Assembly: GCA_026225945.1 (NCBI GenBank)
Contig: JAMJFZ010001868.1
Location: 7,160,001-7,224,000, forward strand
Origin: Cricetomys ansorgei
Taxonomy: Eukaryota > Chordata > Mammalia > Rodentia > Nesomyidae
Direction: 5' to 3'
Length of the DNA: 64,000 nucleotides
Shown: in pieces, positions 11,300 to 24,385 of the stretch
Layout of the letters: the number at the start of each line of letters is the position of its first letter
How positions within the stretch are numbered: the stretch's first letter is position 1
The notes under the pieces: model-generated
What the model was told of the DNA's origin: nothing
Database searches by the model: none
What the model saw: only the letters and a program-made list of their open reading frames with translations
Made by a program: the position numbers and the translations under genes

Positions 11300-11780
11300 C
11301 AGTAGTAATCAAAACCACAGAATGAGGAATTGTTGATTTTTTTTGATGTCACAGTAGTTATAAGAGATCCTATAATTCTTTTTTCTCATCACATTTTTCA
11401 ACAATTAAAACCTACCAGAGCTGAAATCGATGGGTCATATAGGCAATTACTGCCCAGCAAAGATGAGAGCTGCAACAGTGGCAGAGATCCAAATGGGAAA
11501 CGTATCAGACACAATACTGTGACCAATTTAGTAGAAGAAAATTTATGTACATAATAAATTCTTCCTAAGATTAAAAATCCCCAAGATATATGTTTAGTAT
11601 TTTAAATTAAACAGATAAATGATTTAGGATAAAAAGCTTTATATTTTGAGGATTCTGGAGTTTAGTTTCCACAGATTTATCTTAAAATATAAGTATATGT
11701 GGTTACATTTTATTGAATTTCTATCCTTACTTTAAAGACACATTTTTAATGATATATTAAGGCCTGATTTATTTGTATAG

Positions 11781-11875
11781 AAGAAAGCCTTTACTTTCCG
11801 TGTCCTCTACAGTTTCATCATCAAAGTAATTATCAGGGCATCTCTGGAACTAGGAGTATATCAGTGGGTCAAAAT
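11781..11875 (+). repeat. Copy 1 of a dispersed ~95-bp direct repeat
   Basis: Shares 'catcaaagtaattatcagggca' (apart from flanks) and an overall similar frame of matches with 12421-12512, same orientation, 640 bp apart. The repeat family was not recognised. Confidence 0.7.
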
Positions 11876-12420
11876 ACTGTTCAAAGATGCAAGAGAGATT
11901 GTCATGATAAGTAAATAATAAGTTTATCTTTGAGAAATAAGTTTGCTTAAAGATACGATATACCTTTCTAAGTCAAACATTTAAAACATTAACTTAACAC
12001 TGTATGATATTCCTTCTCTCAAAGAAACTGGCACTGCTTGCACTACAGTCAACCACAGCAACACTTGTGCCAAGAACCATTTTGGAGAAGCTAATATGAA
12101 ATGGCTCAAAATTCACCTGCATGTTTATAGGTAAATAGTCTTCTCTGTAAAAGCCAAACACCTAGGTTTGGGTATTTGAACCATTGTAAAGATCACAGTT
12201 AGCACTTTTTTATTCTCATAGCAAAACAATAATAAAACTTGCAGAATAACAAATCTTGTTCCTGTGATAAAATATCAAATATAATATTGTTTTTATTTAT
12301 GTCAATATAAAATAGTTTCAATTGTAAAGCTAAACAATTTAAAATATACTGAGAGAGGAAAAAGAGAATTATGTTTCTATATGGCCCTCACTTTTTACCA
12401 CAGAGCATTTGAAACACAGA

Positions 12421-12512
12421 AGGAAAGCCTTCACTTTTCCATAATCCTTATAGTTTGGTCATCAAAGTAATTATCAGGGCAACTCTGTCACTAGGAACAA
12501 ATCAATGAAAAA
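12421..12512 (+). repeat. Copy 2 of the ~95-bp direct repeat
   Basis: Matches 11781-11875 with about one quarter of positions changed; the shared part fades within 10-15 bases on both sides. Confidence 0.7.
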
Positions 12513-13300
12513 TTTATCTCCCTATCTTTTATTCTGTTTACTCCATTTCTTATCGCAAACACGTGTCTTTACTTGAAAACTGCATTCATCATACAATGCA
12601 AAGACTCATAAAATAGTATGAGTTGCCTTATCAACCCATAGCAGAGTCCATCTTTTGATAAATGAGAGTTCTGTCTACTGTATAGTACTGTGTAATGTAT
12701 ACTGCATTAGGTAACAATATAAATAATCATTAAAAGTAACAATTCAGCACTTTATCAGCACTATTGGAGAGGATAGAATGTAGACTACATGTAGCCAACA
12801 CCAACTATAAAAAGATTATGTTGACCAAAAACTTAACTGCATTAGCATACATTTTCTGTTATCAGAATTACATTTTCTTGCCTCAAAGAGCTGTATTTTC
12901 AAGTAATTCCATGTAATAATTTTACAGACATTCATAGCAACATATTATTTATTAATTTTTCTTTTCAAATATTTTAAGTGTGTAATAAATAATAAGGTTT
13001 TAAAACCAAGAACATTCTGACTTCATTTCATGTTTCTGTGACATTTTCAGTTAATTTTATTCTAAGAATAAAAATTAAATGCACATGTAAAATTAAAAAA
13101 ATCAATTCGGAAAATTACTACCATCAAACAGATGACAAGGCCATACCTTGAAAATCTTCTAACTATAATATTCATATGTGAAAATATGTAATGCATAAGA
13201 CATGATTTTTCATTAGTATATGTTTTATGTCATTTCTTTATGTTACCTAGAATTTTGCTGACACATATTTTATATTTAACATATGATATCTGTTTTGTCC
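12513..13300. other. Unassigned intergenic sequence
   Basis: AT-rich, no recognised gene or repeat. Confidence 0.4.
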
Positions 13301-13314
13301 TATCACTGTCTGCC

Positions 13315-13515
13315 TTCTCTTGAGACAGGGTCTCCCTGTGAGCCTGGAGCTAAGCCAGGGTCAGCAACCCCAGTCATCCTCCTGGATCTCCGCCTACCAG
13401 TGCTTAGGTTGTGCAATCACAAGCAACTATGCCTGATTTTTAATGTGAGTGTTGGGATCTGAAGTCAGGTCATCATATATGGCAAATGCTCCTAACTGTT
13501 GAGCCATCTCCTAAT
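13315..13515 (-). mobile_element. B4/B3-like SINE, reversed
   Basis: Begins 'gagacagggtctccctgtgagcctggagc', runs through 'cctcctggatctccgcctaccagtgcttaggttgtgcaatcacaagc', and ends 'aactgttgagccatctcctaatccc', the reverse of a tRNA-type SINE head. The layout is that of a composite SINE in minus orientation. Confidence 0.65.
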
Positions 13516-13519
13516 CCCC

Positions 13520-14975
13520 TCCTTTATATTTTAAGGGAAGAAACTGGTGATAGTAAACGTATGCTGTTACTGCTATTAAGAAAGGTCAAACATTTCTAAA
13601 TCTCCATTAAACTTGTTATTTAAAAACATAAAAATATTTTGTCCTCTTGGCTAGAAGAATTGTCATTCCAGTGATCATTTGATAAATTTGAGAACTGTTC
13701 AAAATAATCAGAGAAACAAAATTAGCACAAAATACAAAGAGGAATCTGAAAAATGAAGCCTAGGAGATAAAAGATTTAAAACAAGCGAAAGAGAAGAAAT
13801 CTCACAATAATGCATCTGGGATTCCCTGAAGGAAGCCAAAGATGCTTGTTGAAGTTCTTCCCAGGAAAACAAGGGTTTCTATGATCTCATTCTTTTTGTC
13901 AGTTCCTAGTCCTTTCTTGTATTCTTGGGAGCTATATGATTGATTAAACACAAGCATAATTCAGGCTTAAAATCTATTTTCATTGATATCTGATACTTAG
14001 AAGGCAGGAATCATCTAGCTTTGGTTCCATTAGCAATGAAGTATATGTGGTTCAACCCCTAGTCTAGTGAAAAGTTATACCGTAAAGAGTAATTGCATCA
14101 AAGATAATGGAATGAATCCATCCCCCCCACAGCAAATTGTAAAATAACATAGAAATTGAAAATCTCAGGAAAAACTCAAAGCTACATCTTTAATTAAATT
14201 AGTAAGTAATCGATAACACACTGTAACAAGTGTCTTTTAATAGGGAGACATTTATTCTAACAAGACAAAGGAAACCAGCTGGCTTCTATCATATCATGGT
14301 ACAGATTCCACTGAGTATCACGGTGCTGAGATGTCCCAAAAGATGCTTTGTTTGAAGCTGCCATGAGACACATCATGTGCAGACAGAAGTAAAATAAAAA
14401 CTCTTTTCATACAATTTCCATTTGCATATTCCAAATGGCAGAAGATGTAGGCACAGGGGAAAATGGTGATATTAGAGATTTTCTAAAGAGTCTGCTGGGT
14501 AACACTCAACATACTAGAAAAAAAGGAGGAGAAGGGGAGCGAGCAGGAACAATATTCACTAGTAATAACAGGGCAAGTAAATTGAGAAACTTGGGCTGTG
14601 AACAGCACTAGCTACCCAGACATCACAAGTAGAGGAAAAATATGGTCTCCAAGCAGAAACAGATTTGGGGAGGTGGGCTAGCCTTTGATTTAAATAGCTT
14701 CTGTGGGTTGATGTGACTCACACGCCCACCACATCCCACACTATAGTTCAGTAAATAGCTAGCTTAATTCAGTGATTAATAGAACAAAACCAGCCCAGAA
14801 AGGAGGCAAAGGCAGTACAAGTACAATGAAAAATGAAATGAAAAAAACGTTGTTCAAGAAACAGAAAGCTGATATGAATAGCTCTCTGCAGTCACAAAAC
14901 GAAAACTAAACTAAAATAAATACCTCATTAATATAAAGGATCGAAAAGCTCCAAGATGACACAATGTGTTTTAAT
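13520..14975. other. Unassigned intergenic sequence
   Basis: Ordinary AT-rich DNA with a short C run at 14122-14128. No gene or repeat was recognised. Confidence 0.4.
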
Positions 14976-14979
14976 AATG

Positions 14980-15030
14980 TAAAAAGAAAAGGAAAGGAAA
15001 GGAAAGAAAAGGAAAGGAAAGAAAAGAAAG
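14980..15030 (+). repeat. (GGAAA)n purine-rich microsatellite
   Basis: About ten imperfect GGAAA/GAAAA units. The overlapping minus-strand open frames (poly-Phe/Leu/Ser) are artefacts. Confidence 0.9.
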
Positions 15031-15409
15031 CATAAAGATTCAAAAGAAAATTGTGGCGCAAACCGAACGAAAGCAGTAAAACCGTTGTGAAGTTGGAAAT
15101 CACAAGTTCCAAAATGGAATGAATACAACTGAAAACCCAGTCAAGTATCGTTGAAAAGGTCTGAAATGTGAAAAGACACAAAATACAGTCAGACTATTAC
15201 ACAAAGAGATTCTATATTAGTAGTGTTCTTAAAGGAAAGCGTACCTTAAACATACAAAAAGAAACAAAGTCCCTGAAATTGAAATCTGGGATAAAAGGAA
15301 TAGCATCACTAAAACTTCTTGCTAAGTATCAACAGTTGCTTCACCTGTTCTTAAACTGAGAAGAAAATTAATTTCAGAAGTTCAGCGTAATAACTCCATT
15401 TATTATATT

Positions 15410-15625
15410 AAGTCAGGAGGATTATAAATTCAAAGTTATCCTGTATACAGAGATACTACGTCTCAAAAGAAAAAAGTGTCCTCCATATATAAACAGAAGA
15501 AAATTAAATCCCAGATACTCAGGAAACTGAGGCAGGAGAAAACTCCTCAGACAGAGGTCAAGGTCATCCTGAATAAGGCAGTGATAGCATGTTGCCTACC
15601 ACATAGTGAAACTGTGGCTTCTGTC
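15410..15625 (+). mobile_element. Two old B1-family relics in tandem
   Basis: First unit: 'gtcaggaggattataaattcaaagttatcctgtatacagagatactacgtctcaaaa'. Second unit from about 15508: 'cccagatactcaggaaactgaggcaggag ... ggtcatcctgaataaggcagtgatagca'. Both keep 7SL-derived core order but are strongly diverged. Confidence 0.5.
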
Positions 15626-15821
15626 TCCAGTGTTAAAGGCAAAAAATCAGCTTTGTTGCTTATTAGTTGATAACTGCCTGCTTGACTCCCCATTATAAAG
15701 TGGTGGGTTTTCTTTTTAAATCAATCCCTTTCCTTTTACAAACCTTACCACAAAGATATCAGACATCATATCTATGAAATGTAAACTCCTTGGTAAGATG
15801 TCGTTACTCCCCCTGCCCCCA

Positions 15822-15840
15822 TGTGTGTGTGTGCGTGTGT

Positions 15841-15881
<41 letters not shown>
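15822..15881 (+). repeat. (GT)n microsatellite
   Basis: About 29 GT units with three GC interruptions near the start. Confidence 0.95.
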
Positions 15882-15883
<2 letters not shown>

Positions 15884-15889
15884 GTTTGG

Positions 15890-17980
15890 GAAGATGTGGT
15901 GAGTCTTTTAAAGACAGATGTTCTATAGATGGGTTTGGCTCACCTTGAACTCTCTGTATATATAGACCAAGCTATTTTTCTCAGTTTGCATATTACCTGT
16001 ATACATATGATATCAGGGCTGACCACTCACTATCCGATTACCTTTATTTATAACAGACAAATTCAATGTATACAAAACTATAGTGAAACCATCAGGATTA
16101 AAGAAGAAACAGAAGCCAGTGGTTAATTGGAAAAATACAGATGGAAACTCAGTTGCCTCATTGCCTCTGAGTTTTTCTCCAACCAATAATCCCAACAGAA
16201 GTCAGTGGGTTTCCTTCAAACAGAAGTGGAAGCATGGTAGTCATTCTTTACTATCCTGGAAGATTTTTAACCCATTACAACTAATATGAGTAAAATATAA
16301 TCTTTCAGTAATTTCCACAAAATTCTCCCTTATCTATTTCTGTCATGTCGGCTACTACAACTCACACTTTCCTGGACCCAACTTCTGTGTGCTTTAAGAG
16401 CTCAGCTTGACATGGTAAACCTCTCATGTTTCAGTTAATGATAAAAACAAAATGTATTTTCAATTGTGGGGGTTGGATGAGTTGATCTAGAAGACCCGCA
16501 GATCATGAATTTAAGCTCATCGCCACCTCTGTGAAGCTTGATCTGTCACAACCTTCATTGCCAAAGTCTCAGTTAAAATATCCTTTCTCTGCCATCGATA
16601 TTAGCACCATGGCTGGAAAAACTGAAGCTTGAGACAAAAGGAAACATTGTTAACATGAGTCCATTTATTTACACTTTGTGTGTTTGGTTCAACATCAATT
16701 TCTGCACCATATTTATAGTTTTAAGATACTTATTTCTAATACTTACCTTGATGGTTGCAGCTTTGAGAGTCCTAATCATGGACCTACTGTGCATTCAACT
16801 AATTTTTTACACTCAGTAGTTCCTAATCTACCTGTACTGTGACCACCATCAAGGAAACACCCAATTTCGTTTAGTTCTGTCTATCTAAAATTCAGCACTA
16901 TTAACACTGGGCAGGCGCTCACTGAGTGATGATAAAAGAAAAGCAGAGAAAAGCAAAAATTCAGTATTCTTTAATCTTTAATGATAAAATCTTTCATGGG
17001 GGAGCAAACACCTAATATAAAATATAAGATATAAAAAAAAGATTTTTGTCTTGCCTTTTTTAATGATAAGGACATCATACTAGGAAGTAAACTACACCTT
17101 GAAGTAATAATATATGCTTTCTCAATAATAATGATGTATTTGTGCCTCAAAATATGCCATGTATTTATTGTAAGGATATGTTTATATTTACTATGATATT
17201 TATATAATATTGTAATTGAAACAAACCATAAAGATTATTTTATTTATCCCCCTGTTTTTAGTAGTTACAGGGCTCAATCTAAACAACGACATGGTCAGAA
17301 CATAAAAACAAAAGCATCATCTTTCCCTTTTCTTTCCCACTGCAAATTATTCTCAAGTCTGGAAGAGCAGACCAGTTGAATCAGGAAACTGAAGAATGAA
17401 GACCTTTTGTACCCTCTTTCCAAGACCAGAAACAATGGTCTGGTTTATAGATAAAATAAAATACACACATTTTTATACCTTGAAATAAGGTCCCTGTTAA
17501 ATGTGATTGAAAAATGACCTTTCAGACGTTCATCCAGACTAGTGCATTTATCTTCATCATTAGGTGATCTGTGACACATTTATTTTCAACTATAAAAGAA
17601 GGTTATTTTGCTGTACTCTCCTTTAAGGTTTGTGAGGCTCAATTTAAAGTGTATGTTACAGAAAGTACTAGGTCTCCCATAAAGAAAAATCACCATGGAT
17701 TTGTCATGTAAATGTATTTTATAACTGGTCATGCCTGTAGTAAATTAGAAGAGATTATTTACCTATAACCAATCAACTTTGAAAATGAACACTGAAATTA
17801 ACATACTCACCAGTAAGATATAAAAAAATTATGAATTTAAGGTTTAAAGATGGTGTTATGCAAAAGGTACCATTTTCAGACTGAATTTTTTTTCATGTGT
17901 GGCCAGAATTTTGGGATCCCTTGGTCATTCATATGAATAATGGTAAAAAGTAACTAGATATTCTCACAAGAATATTTAAT
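15890..17980. other. Unassigned intergenic sequence
   Basis: No gene or clear interspersed repeat was recognised. Open frames near 15929-16289 do not resemble a known protein. Confidence 0.4.
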
Positions 17981-18142
17981 GTGGCTGGGTGGTAGTAATG
18001 AATGCCTTTAATCCCAGCTGGAGAGGCAGAGGCAGGTGGATCTCTGTGAGTTTGAGGCCAGTCTGATCTATAGAGTGAGTTCCAGGACAGCCAGAGTTAC
18101 AACAGAAAAACACTGTCTTGAAAAATAAAACAAAACAAAATA
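17981..18142 (+). mobile_element. B1 SINE
   Basis: Starts 'gtggctgggtggtagtaatgaatgcctttaatcccagc', contains 'gaggcagaggcaggtggatctctgtgagtttgaggcc' and 'gttccaggacagccagagttacaacagaaaaacactgtcttg', and ends in an AAAAC-rich tail. Full length. Confidence 0.95.
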
Positions 18143-18351
18143 CCCAATGTGCCTCAGAGTTATGAGGAAGACATAAATGATAACCAAATTAAAAGGTAAA
18201 AAAGAATCTGAACGAAACAAAGCGTGTATTGTTATTATTATTAAGAATATTGTGTGCAAATAAGATAAATTCTGTATATTAGTGATAAGACATTTTGGTC
18301 AATTTATTCTTCAAATGAACAATGAAGACACTTTGGATATTTTAGTCCTTT

Positions 18352-18482
18352 TTGGTCATGGTGCTATACACATGCAACCCAACTGTTTGGAAAACAGAAA
18401 TAAGAAACTCAGATTTGAGATCAGCCTGGTTTACAGAGCAACTTGAATGCCATCTTTGTAGGCATACAAAGACCCTCCTGTC
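18352..18482 (+). mobile_element. Diverged B1-family relic
   Basis: The string 'tggtgctatacacatgcaacccaactgtttggaaaac...tgagatcagcctggtttacagagcaactt' matches B1 order with heavy mutation. Confidence 0.5.
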
Positions 18483-18584
18483 TTATTCCCTGACCCCAGA
18501 GTAGGGAGGTCACTTTGATTTCTTTTTTAAAATTCTTATTATTTATTATTTATTCTCTTAGGGTTTTGTCTGTCTGTCTGTTTA

Positions 18585-18715
18585 TTTAAAGATCAGGTGA
18601 CACTCTGTCTGAGACCGGCCTATGTCTCACTCTGTAGCCTCATATTCATAGCAATCCTCTGTTTCAGCTTACCCAAAACTAGGATCACAGGTTGAATTAT
18701 CACAAGCCAGGGTTA
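18585..18715 (-). mobile_element. Diverged B1-family relic, reversed
   Basis: 'ctgtctgagaccggcctatgtctcactctgtagcctcatattcatagcaatcctctgtttcagcttacccaaaactaggatcacag' is the reverse order of the B1 core. Confidence 0.45.
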
Positions 18716-18932
18716 GTCACTTATTTTTCAATACATTTAAAGCCCATAACATTAAAAAAAAAAACTATCTGTGAAAAGAGGTCAATAAAACATTTTAAAG
18801 TTCCTAGGAAAAAATATGCTTTTAAAGAGAACACAATAAGGAAAAAACCCAACCCAACCAAAACAAAACAAAAAATCTGAAAGAGTAAGCAGACCTCTCC
18901 AAAGCAGTAAGATCATTGCATTGGTGTACAAA

Positions 18933-18943
18933 GTGATGATGGT
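18933..18943. repeat. Target-site duplication (left) of the L1
   Basis: GTGATGATGGT, identical to 25195-25205. Preceded by 'acaaa', compatible with the TT/AAAA-like preference of the L1 endonuclease. Confidence 0.8.
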
Positions 18944-19674
18944 GAGCCTGCAACTACCCAGCTACCAGAAGAGAATGTAGGCAAACTCCTCACCTAACCC
19001 ACCCACCAGAACATCCTGTCTTCCCGAGCCCCAATCCACCACCATCTTCCCACATGGGCTACCTCCCACCCTTTCCCAGCTCTGCTCTCCAGAGTTCCAC
19101 ATATCAATTTGGGCAGACATCCCCAACACTAGGGCGCAACATAGCATCCAGCAGAACAGGTAGGAAGCCCGCTTGTTCAACCTTCCCACTATAACAACCT
19201 GTGCCCCCCATAAAAAACTTAACCTACAGCCATCTTCTCAACATCCAAATAAACAATCCTCTCCACCATTGCTGCTCACCTGAGTCCCAGATACCAACTA
19301 AGCCAGATACCCCCCACACCAGAAAGAGACAGCCAGCCAGAAGAATAGGTAGGAAACCTGCAAGCTTTGTATCTCAGCCCCCAACCTAGGCAGAGACTCC
19401 CTGTTTGACAAGGGGCCACAAAGAACAAAAAATAGAGAGAAAAAAGAAACTGAGGAACAAGACACTCATCCAATTAAAAAAAAAACCCTCAGGAATTTAG
19501 CACCAACCTAGAATTGCCCAAAGCCCAAATGATGAAACACCAGCATAAGAACACAACTTACAACCAGGGCAATATGGCACCACCAGAACCAGATCCCAAT
19601 TGTTCTTCTACAGAAAGCCCTGAACACTCTGACACAGACAAAGCAGGGGGAAAAAAGGCCTTATAACTAACTTT

Positions 19675-20640
19675 ATGAAAATAATAGAGGTCCTCAAAGA
19701 GGAAATGAATAAAAAGAAAAGCAAACAATTAGAAGAATTGAGTAAACTCACCAAAGAAACACAGTAAAACACAAACACATAATTAGAAAAAAAATAATAA
19801 ACCCCTGAAAGAAAGCTAAATCAAGAAAAATCAAACAAATAATGGAAGGAAATGAACAAAACTGAGCAAGATGTAAACATGGAAATAGAAGCCATAAAGA
19901 AAACACAAACCCAGGGAATCTTGGAAATGAAAACTCTAGAAAAGTGATCAGGAACTACAGAGGCAAGCTACAGCACAGTTTACAAGACATGGAAGAGAGA
20001 ATCTCAGGAGTTGAAGATACTGTAGTTGAAATAGTTACATTAGTAAAGGAAAATATCAAATCCAAAAAATTACTAATACAAAACATTCAGGAAATCTGGG
20101 ACACTATGAAAAGACCAAATATTAGGAATAGAGGAAGAAGAATAGAGGAAGAAGAAGATCCCCAGCTCAAAGACTCAGAAAATATTTTCAACAAAAACAC
20201 AGAAGAAAAATTTCCAAACAAAAAAAAGCCTATAAAAGTACAAGAAGCTTACAGAACACGAAGCAGACTGGACCAGAAAAGAAAATCCTCTCGCTATATA
20301 ATAATCAAAATACTAAACATACAGAACAAAGAAAGAATACTAAAAGCTGCAAGAGAAAAACAACAAGTAACATACAAACACAAACCTATTAGAATTATAC
20401 CCAGCTTCTCAATGGAGACCCTAAAAGAAAGAAGGGCCTGGATAGAAATACTACAGACTCTCAGGGAACATAGATGCTAGCCCGGACTACTATACCAAGC
20501 AAAGCTCTCAATCATCATTAACAGAGAAAACAAAATACTTCATGATAAATCAAAATGCAATCAATACCTATCTATTAAATCCTGCCCTACAGAAGGTACT
20601 AGAATAAAAATTCCTACCCAAGGTAGTTAGCTACAATCTC
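19675..20640 (+). pseudogene. L1 ORF1 (RNA-binding protein), broken
   Basis: Remnant of L1 ORF1p, the trimeric RNA-binding chaperone of the retrotransposon. An ATG at 19675 opens a coiled-coil-like Lys/Glu-rich segment that stops soon after (near 19765). The longest intact piece (19944-20480, 178 codons) contains the end of the coiled coil (HSLQDMEERISGVEDTV), the RRM-like region with the ILKAAREK motif, and the C-terminal segment SMETLKERRAWIEILQTLRE typical of mammalian ORF1p. Weak similarity continues to about 20640 out of frame. Several in-frame stops and at least one frameshift. Confidence 0.88.
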
Positions 20641-20659
20641 ATAACATCATAATCAATAT

Positions 20660-20664
20660 AAGGG

Positions 20665-20715
<51 letters not shown>
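20660..20715 (+). repeat. (CA)n microsatellite inside the L1
   Basis: About 23 uninterrupted CA units between ORF1 and ORF2 of the L1. Confidence 0.95.
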
Positions 20716-20719
20716 AACA

Positions 20720-23700
20720 ATTACAAAATACCAGGACCTAACAATCATTGGTCATTGATAACTCTCTATATTAATGGTCTCAATTCTCCCATTAAAAAGA
20801 CACAGATTAACAGAATGGATTCAAAAACAGAATTCATCCTTCTGCTGCATACAAAAAACACACCTCAACCTCAAAAGATAAACATTACCTCAGAGTAAAA
20901 GGTAGAAAAAGGAATTACTAAGTAAATAGACCTAAAATAAAGCCATTGTAGCCATTCTAATATCCAACAAAATAGATTTCAAACAAAAATCAATCAAAAA
21001 AGTTGGGGAAGTCACTTCATACTCATTAAAGAAAAAATTCACCAGGCTGCCATTGCAATTCTTAACACTTATGCCCCTAACACAAGAGCTCCCACACTTT
21101 TTTTTTAAAAGAAACATTACTAAAGCCAAAAACATACATTGACCTTCATATGCTGATAGTGGAAGATTTCAATACCCTCACTCTCACCAACTGACAGATC
21201 ATCCAGACAAAATGTAAACAGAAATACTGGCACTAACATGTTATAAACCAAATGTACCTAACAGATATTTAGAGATCATTTCACCCCTGCACAAAAAAAA
21301 AAATATACCTTCTTCTCACCACCTCATGGAACCTTCTCCAAATTTAACCACATCATTTGCCACAAAGCAATCCTCAATAAATACAAGAAAATTGCAATAA
21401 GCCCCTGCATCCTGTCAGACCACCATGGATTAAAGCTGGACTTCAAAAACATCGGCAACAACGGAAAGCGTACAAACTCATGGAAACTAACAACTCTCTA
21501 TTAAATGAAGACTGGGTCAAGATGGAAATAAAGAAAGAAATTAAAGACTTTCTGGAATTCAATGAAAATGATTCCACAATGTACACAAACCCATGGGACA
21601 CAATGAAAGCAGTGCTAAGAGGAAAACTCATAGCACAAAATGCCTATCGGTGAAAGAGTGGAGAGATTACATACCAGCAAATTAAGAGCACATCTGAAAA
21701 CCCTAGAAATAAAAGAAGCAAGTACACCCAAGAGAAATAAATGGCAAGAAACAATCAAACTAAGGGCTGAAATCAAAAAAATAGCAGCAAAGAGAACAAT
21801 TCAAAGAATCAATGAAACAAAGAGCTGGTTCTTTGAAGAAATCAACAAGATAGACAAAACCTTAGCCAAACTAATAAAAGACAGAGAGCGAGAACATCCA
21901 AATCAACACAATCAGAAATGAAAAGTATATGTAACTATAGACACCGAGGAAATCCCAAGAATCATTAGGTCATACTTTAAAATCCTACACTCCACAACAT
22001 TGGAAAGTCTAAAGGAAATAGATAATTTTCTCAATAGACACCTATGAAAATTGAATCAGGATCAGACAAACAACTTAAACAGATCTATAACCCACAAAGA
22101 AATAGAAGAGGTCATCAAAAGCCTCCCAGCCAAAAAAAGCCCAGGGCCATATAGTTTTAGCTCAGAATTCTATCAATCAACAAACAGTTGATTGATATTA
22201 ACACCACTACTCCTCAAATTATTCCACAAAATAAAAGCATAAGGAACACTGCCAAATTCATCTTAGGAGACAACAGTCACACTGATACACAAACCCCACG
22301 AAGATTCAGCAAGGAAAGAGAATTACAGGCCAATTTCCCTCATGAACATAGATGTAAAAATACTGCAAAAATATTCAATAAAATATTTACAAACCGTACC
22401 CAAGAACACATTAAAAAGATTACCCACCATGATCAAGCAGGCTTTATCCCATAGATGCAGGGATGGTTCAACATATGAAAATCAGTCAATGTAATCTACC
22501 ATACAAACTGAAAGAAAAAAAAACATAACACATGATCATCTCATTAGATGCTGAAAATGCTTTTGACAAAATCCAACACCCTTCATGATAAAAGTACTAG
22601 AGAAATTGTGGATACAATGGCCATACCTAAACATAATTAAGGCAATTTGCAGCAAGCCCACAGCCAACATCAAATTAAATGAAGAGAAACTCAAAGCAAC
22701 AAGAGAAGGTTGTTCCCTCTCTCTATACCTATTCAATATTGTACTTGAAGTTCTAGCTAGATCAATAAGACAACAGAAAGAGATCAAGGGGATATGACTT
22801 AAAAAGGAAGAAGTCAAAGTATCCTTATTTACAGATGATATGTATATTAACTCAACCAGGGAACTTCTACAGCTGATAAATAACTTCAATGAAGTGGCTG
22901 GACACAGATCAACTCAAAAGAACAAAACAAAACTGTAGCCCTCCTTTATAGAAATGACAAATGTATAGAGAAAGGAATTGGGGAAACACCCTTCACAATA
23001 GCTACAAATAACATAAGGTATCCTGGGGTGACTCTAACTAAGTAAGTGAAAGACCTGTATGACAAAAACTTTAAGACCTTAAAGAGGGAAATTGAAGAAG
23101 ATCTCAGAAGATGGAAAGATATCCCATGCTCCTGGGTTGGTAGAATTAACAGTAAAAGTGGCCATTTTACCAAAAGCAATCTACAGATTCAATGCATTTC
23201 CTATTGAAATAGCAATACAATTCTTACAGACCTTGAAAGGGCAATACTCAAAGTCATATGGAAAAAGAAAAAACCCAGAATAACTAAAATAATCTTGAAA
23301 AATAAAAGAACTTCTGGAGGTATGAGCATCCCTGATTTTAAGCTGTACTACAGAGCCATAGTTATAAAAACCACATGGTATTGCACAAAAACAGACATGA
23401 GGTTCAATGGAACCAAATCAAGAATCCAGACATAAATCCACATACCTAGGGACAGATGATCTTTGATAAAGAAGCCATAAACATACAATGGAACAAAGAA
23501 AGCATCTTTAATAAATGGTGCTGTTCTAATTATATGTCAACATGAAGAAGAATGCAAATGAATCCATTTTTATCACCCCACACAAAACTCAAGTCCAAGA
23601 AGATCAAAGACCTAACATAAAACCAGATATACTGAACCTGATAGAACATAAAGTGAAGAATAGCTATGAGCACATTAGCACAGGAGACAACTTCCTGAAT

Positions 23701-24385
23701 AGAACACTAATAGCTCAGGTACAAAGATTAACGATTAATAATTGGGACCTCAGGAAACTGAAAAGCTTCTGTATGGCAAAGTATACTATCAATAACACAA
23801 GATGGCAGTTCATAGAAAAGGATAAGATTTTCACCAATTCCACTTCTGATAGAGGGCTAATATCCAAAATATATAAAGAACAGAAGAAACTAGACATCAA
23901 CAAAACAAATAATCCAATTAAAAATGGAGTATTGATCTAAACAAAGAATTTTCAAAAGAGGAATATAAAATGGCTGAGAAACACTTAAAGAAATGTTTGA
24001 TATCCTTAGCTATCCAGGAATACAAAAAACTACTTTGAGATTCCATCTTCCTCCTGTCAGAATGGCTAAGCTCAATAACAGATGACAATTCATGCTGGTG
24101 AGGATGTGGAGCAAGGAGAACACTCCTTCATTGATGGTGGGAGTACAAACTTGTACAGTCATAGAAATCAATATGGCTATTCCTCAGGAAATTAGAAATC
24201 AATCTACCTCAAGACCCACCTATACCACTCCTGGGCATATACCCGAAGGATATTCCATCCTACCAGAAAAATACTTTCTCAACTACATTCATAGCAGCTT
24301 TATTCTTAGTAGCAAGACAATAGAAACAACCTATATGCCCCTCAACTGAAGCAATGGATAAAGAAATTGTGGTACATTTACACAA
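20720..24385 (+). pseudogene. L1 ORF2 (endonuclease and reverse transcriptase), broken
   Basis: Remnant of L1 ORF2p. Translated in changing frames, the first kilobase matches the apurinic-type endonuclease domain (LNSPIKRHRLTEWIQ, then the QKTHL-type segment, and LKTHRQQRK-like linker). The middle matches the reverse transcriptase, including SFSSEFYQS and DQAGFIP-like motifs and the catalytic box FTDDM at 22828-22842 (family consensus FADDM; both catalytic Asp remain). The 3' part keeps the C-terminal segment with LWKSIWLFLRKL-like and GIYPK-like motifs. Open pieces of 60-130 codons alternate between frames, so many indels have accumulated. The region ends with a local tandem duplication at 24362-24397. 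Confidence 0.88.

Noticed and set aside
14906..15181. 91-codon minus-strand frame rich in Phe/Leu/Ser
   Set aside because: Antisense of the GGAAA microsatellite.
20932..23179. Several minus-strand open frames
   Set aside because: Antisense to the L1 ORF2 remnant.
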